Origin: Homarus americanus
Lineage: Eukaryota; Arthropoda; Malacostraca; Decapoda; Nephropidae
Direction: 5' to 3'
Assembly: GCF_018991925.1 (NCBI RefSeq)
Contig: NW_024724368.1
Span: 390,373 to 454,372 of the forward strand
DNA length: 64,000 nt
Below are positions 61,110-64,000 of the stretch, piece by piece (the first letter of the stretch is position 1; each line of letters starts with the position of its first letter). The notes below the pieces were generated by a model. It had not been told where the DNA came from, did no database searches, and saw only the letters and a program-made list of their open reading frames with translations. The translations under genes were made by a program, and so were the position numbers.

Positions 61110-62120
61110 GGCTAGGGTAGGTTTGGTTTGGTTTGGTTTGGTTACAGGCGGTTTGGTTTAATTTGGTTAGAGCCGCTTTGGTTTGGTTAGGTTACGTTAC
61201 GTTAGTGCCGCTTTTGTTAGGTTTGGTTTAATTTGGTTAGAGCCACCTTGGTTAAGTTAGTTTAGGTCAGAGCTGCCTTGGTTAAGTTAAGTTAGGTTAG
61301 GTTAGGTTAGGTCAGAGCTGCCTTGGTTAAGTTAAGTTAGGTTAGGTTAGGTTAGGTTAGGTCAGAGCTGCCTTGGTTAAGTTAGGTTAGGTTAGGTTAG
61401 GTCAGGTCAGAGCTGCCTTGGTTAAGTTAAGTTAGGTTAGGTTAGGTTAGGTTAGGTCAGAGCTGCCTTGGTTAAGTTAAGTTAGGCTAGGTTGGGTTAG
61501 GTCAGGTCAGAGCTGCCTTGAGTTGGGTTGGGTTAGGTCAGGTCAGAGCTGCCTTGGTTAGATTAAGTTAGGTTAGGTTAGGTTGGTCAGAGCTGTCTTG
61601 GTTAAGTTAAGTTAGGTTTTAGGTTAGGTTAGGTTAGGTCCAGGTCAGGTCAGGTCAGAGCTGCCTTGGTTAAGTTAAGTTAGGTTAGGTTAGGTCAGGT
61701 CAGAGCTGCCTTGGTTAAGATTAAGTTAGGTTGGGTTAAGTTAGGTCAGAGCTGCCTTGGTTAAGTTAAGTTAGGTTAGGTTAGGTTAGGTTAGGTCAGG
61801 TCAGGCTGCCTTGGTTAAGTTAAGTTAGGTTGGTTAGAGCTTTGGTTAGTTTAGTTAGGTTGGTTGGGTTGGTTGGGTTGGATTGGGTCAGAGCTCCTTG
61901 GTTAGTTAAGTTAGGTTGGGTTGGGTTAAGTTGGGATTAGGTCAGAGCTGCCTTGGTTAAGTTAAGTTAGGTTAGGTTAGGTTAGGTTAGGTTAGGTCAG
62001 GTCAGAGCTGCCTTGGTTAAGTTAAGTTAGGTTAGGTTAGGTTAGAGCTGCCTTGGTTAAGTTTAGTTAGGTTAGGTTAGGTTAGGTTAGGTTAGGTTAG
62101 GTTAGAGCCGCTTTGGTTAG
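61110..62120. repeat. Composite TTAGG minisatellite with GTCAGAGCTGCCTTGGTTAA
   Basis: About 17 units combine a conserved GTCAGAGCTGCCTTGGTTAA with AGTTAAG and a variable number of TTAGG repeats. The first 150 bp have GGTTTGGTTTGG variants. A telomere-type word and a non-telomeric word have been amplified together. Confidence 0.97.
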
Positions 62121-62224
62121 ATAAGGTCAAGTCTGCCAGGTTAAGTGTGGATAAAGTCCCAGATGTGTTGTGAGATACAGTTCATTGTTTCTCTTGTAAC
62201 TCATAGTCTTAGTTTTTACCTTGT

Positions 62225-62630
62225 TTGAAAGGGAGGGGAGGAAGAGGAGGAGAGAGAATGAATTGGGAGGAACAGGGGAAGAGAGAATGAAAGGGGAGGC
62301 AGAGGAAGGGAGAGAATGAAAAGGGAGGAAGTGGAGGGGAGAAAATGAAAGGGTAGGAGAAAGGGCAAAGAATGAAAGAGGAGGATAAGGAAGAGGAAGA
62401 GTGATGAAGGAGAGGAGAAGAGACAAGATGAAAGGGGAAGAAGAGGAGAGGTTGAAAAAGGGATTGGGAAGGCGAGATTATGAATGAAAGGGGAATTAGA
62501 AGGAGAGAGATAAAGGGGTAGGTGATGTGGAGAAAGAAAAGGCAGAAAGGGGGAAAAAGAAAAGAGTAGGATAGAAAGAGAGGAAAGGGAAGCAAGAGAA
62601 ATAAATGGAAAGAAGAGAAGAGTGAAAGAA
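62225..62630. repeat. Purine-rich ~35-40-bp minisatellite
   Basis: Copies of GAGAGAATGAAAGGGGAGG with AAGAGGAGA variants. Ser/Phe/Pro-rich minus-strand frames are by-products. Confidence 0.88.
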
Positions 62631-62631
62631 T

Positions 62632-62684
62632 GTATGTATGTATGTATGTATGTATACCATTCTCTCTCTATGTAATCTAATCTA

Positions 62685-62770
<86 letters not shown>

Positions 62771-62816
62771 ATCTATCTATCTATCTAATCTATCTATCTA
62801 TCTATCTATCTATCTC
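62632..62816. repeat. (GTAT)n and (TATC)n microsatellites
   Basis: A short GTAT run and then about 32 TATC tetramers with two small interruptions. Confidence 0.97.
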
Positions 62817-63244
62817 ACCTAAAGTAATATTATCAGAGTACAGTAAATTAGTTCAAGAGATGTATCCTTGAATTACTGTACAACCACAATGCCTGATACA
62901 GTGGCCAGGTTAATTGTATCGGTACGTGTGTGTGTGTGTGTGTGTGTGTGTTTTAATTGGTATTTGAGGTTTTATGATGTAATTGTGTGGTTGTTTGCGT
63001 AGGGTGTGTGGGAGGGGGAGGGGGAGGAGGGAGCATTATTGGATCGTGGAATATACAGCCTGTATTATGAACTGGGAGTATGGTAGTGAAGTATACATAG
63101 TTTTGGTATTGGTGATGTGTATTTATGCAGATGTTTGAATTTATATGTTACGCTGAGTTTTAAAATTTGATTTTTTTTATAATAGGTTGATCTTTTATAA
63201 CAATACTAATTTCGTAAAAGGCCTTAGCATATACAAGCAATTGC
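62817..63244. other. AT-rich unique sequence with (GT)n
   Basis: GT run at 62926-62951. No supported feature. Confidence 0.5.
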
Positions 63245-63565
63245 CATAACTACACTCCATCACTTAGCCCCTCCCCATCACATAGCTCCTCCCATCACAT
63301 AGCCTTCACTAGCCCTCCCATCCATAGCCCACCCTTCACTTAGCCCCTCCCCATCACATAGCCCCACCCCTTCCTTAGCCCGGCCCCATCCTTGGCTCAT
63401 TTCCACCCCAACATTAGCCCTACCCTACCCAGCCTCGCCCCATCATAACCCCTCCCAGCATAACCCTACCATCACTTATCTCCATCCCATCACTTAGCCC
63501 CTCCCCAGCACTTAGCCCCGCCCCATCACTTAGCTCCACCCCATCACTAAGCCCCGCCCCATCAC
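63245..63565. repeat. ~18-bp minisatellite (CCATCACTTAGCCCCTCC)
   Basis: About 17 variable copies of CCATCACTTAGCCCCGCCC and shorter forms. Confidence 0.92.
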
Positions 63566-63569
63566 TTAC

Positions 63570-63670
63570 CTCTACTCTCCCCGGGGCGGTCTGAGGTACC
63601 TCTTAAGTATCTGTCGCTGACATGAGAGGTGAGGAAGAGGTATTTTACTACCAGTGTTGTTAAGGAGATG
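63570..63670 (-). CDS. Candidate coding exon (minus), unknown gene
   Basis: On the minus strand the segment ends in a perfect donor, GTAGAG|GTAAGTG (GT at 63569-63568). A single frame is open from the nearest plausible acceptor (GGCTCTTCAG, 63671-63672) for 33 codons plus one base. The peptide includes SLTTLVVKYLFLTSHVSD and RYLRGTSDRPGESR. It has higher GC than its surroundings. The acceptor's pyrimidine tract is short. Its leftover base is in phase with the candidate exon at 60986-61062. No family is recognised. Confidence 0.33.
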
Positions 63671-63734
63671 CTGAAGAGCCCTCACTCCTCCTCCAGCCCA
63701 GAACTTTAAGACGCCCTGGGAAGAAAAAAAAATC

Positions 63735-63945
63735 CCGGAAGAAACACTATTCGAAAATGGGTCTCAGGGTGGAAGGGTAACAAGGACAGCTTAAAACACA
63801 ATTAGAAAATGGGTCACAGGATATTATAGTGGCACAGATAATGAGAAACACAATTAGAAAACGAAAATTCAGGTCAGAGGGATAACTCAAGTAATAAAGA
63901 AGATAATTAGAAAACGAAGCACCAAGACGGAGGGGTAACTCACAT
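63735..63945. repeat. Degenerate ~54-bp tandem repeat (ACAATTAGAAAATGGGTCACAG)
   Basis: About four diverged copies sharing AATTAGAAAACG or ATTCGAAAATGGGTC followed by GGAGGGGTAAC. Confidence 0.7.
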
Positions 63946-64000
63946 TGGTCTCTTCTCTCCTTAAATATAGTAGTTCTGTTATTCGAATGCGATATATTGT

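Overview
The window looks like non-coding DNA from a large, repeat-rich arthropod genome, most likely a decapod crustacean. The evidence is dense microsatellites and minisatellites of almost every class, several blocks of the arthropod telomere-type motif TTAGG/CCTAA, LINEs of the CR1/L2 type with octamer (TTCTTATG) tails, GT-AG splice-like signals, and no sign of bacterial gene organisation. The species cannot be named from sequence alone. No complete protein-coding gene is visible. What can be supported is one intact tRNA-Pro(AGG) gene, decayed mobile elements, and a set of isolated exon-like segments that are too short for a simple ORF search.

Layout. 1-3350 is simple repeat (a CCTCT polypyrimidine block, a minisatellite with a TTGTTCCTTC core, GAAAGA and CAA tracts). 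3355-5510 holds a decayed minus-strand reading frame and a candidate internal exon (5420-5506). 5600-9750 is a nest of related LINE copies: a plus-strand tail, a minus-strand 3' fragment, and a long copy whose single ORF has two stop codons and two frameshifts. 12984-13646 is a 663-bp foldback element with arms of about 185 bp. 14333-16849 is a second, 5'-truncated LINE flanked by a 30-bp imperfect direct repeat. 16900-20160 contains minisatellites of 24, 31 and 32 bp. 21518-21589 is the tRNA gene, followed by about 4 kb of degenerate tandem repeats.

At 26109-26184 (minus) lies a good candidate first coding exon, with a signal-peptide-like sequence and a splice donor, next to a CpG-richer segment. 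It is followed by the most unusual tract of the window: 26904-30969, 4,066 bp without a single G on the plus strand. From 31 to 64 kb minisatellites dominate, including a 3.2-kb array of an 18-bp unit (38.67-41.84 kb), a 1.7-kb array of a ~92-bp unit (49.45-51.15 kb) and a ~1-kb TTAGG-based composite array (61.1-62.1 kb). A small hAT MITE with an 8-bp target duplication sits at 45991-46267. The strongest exon call is 60239-60388 (plus): a long pyrimidine tract, CAG, and 49 open codons to a stop.

How it fits together. The exon-like pieces on both strands suggest that the window covers introns and ends of several genes with very long, repeat-filled introns. I could not link the exons with confidence or name any gene product. 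The LINE copies share family-specific tails. One 5'-truncated fragment encodes almost the same peptide as the long copy, so that family was active fairly recently.
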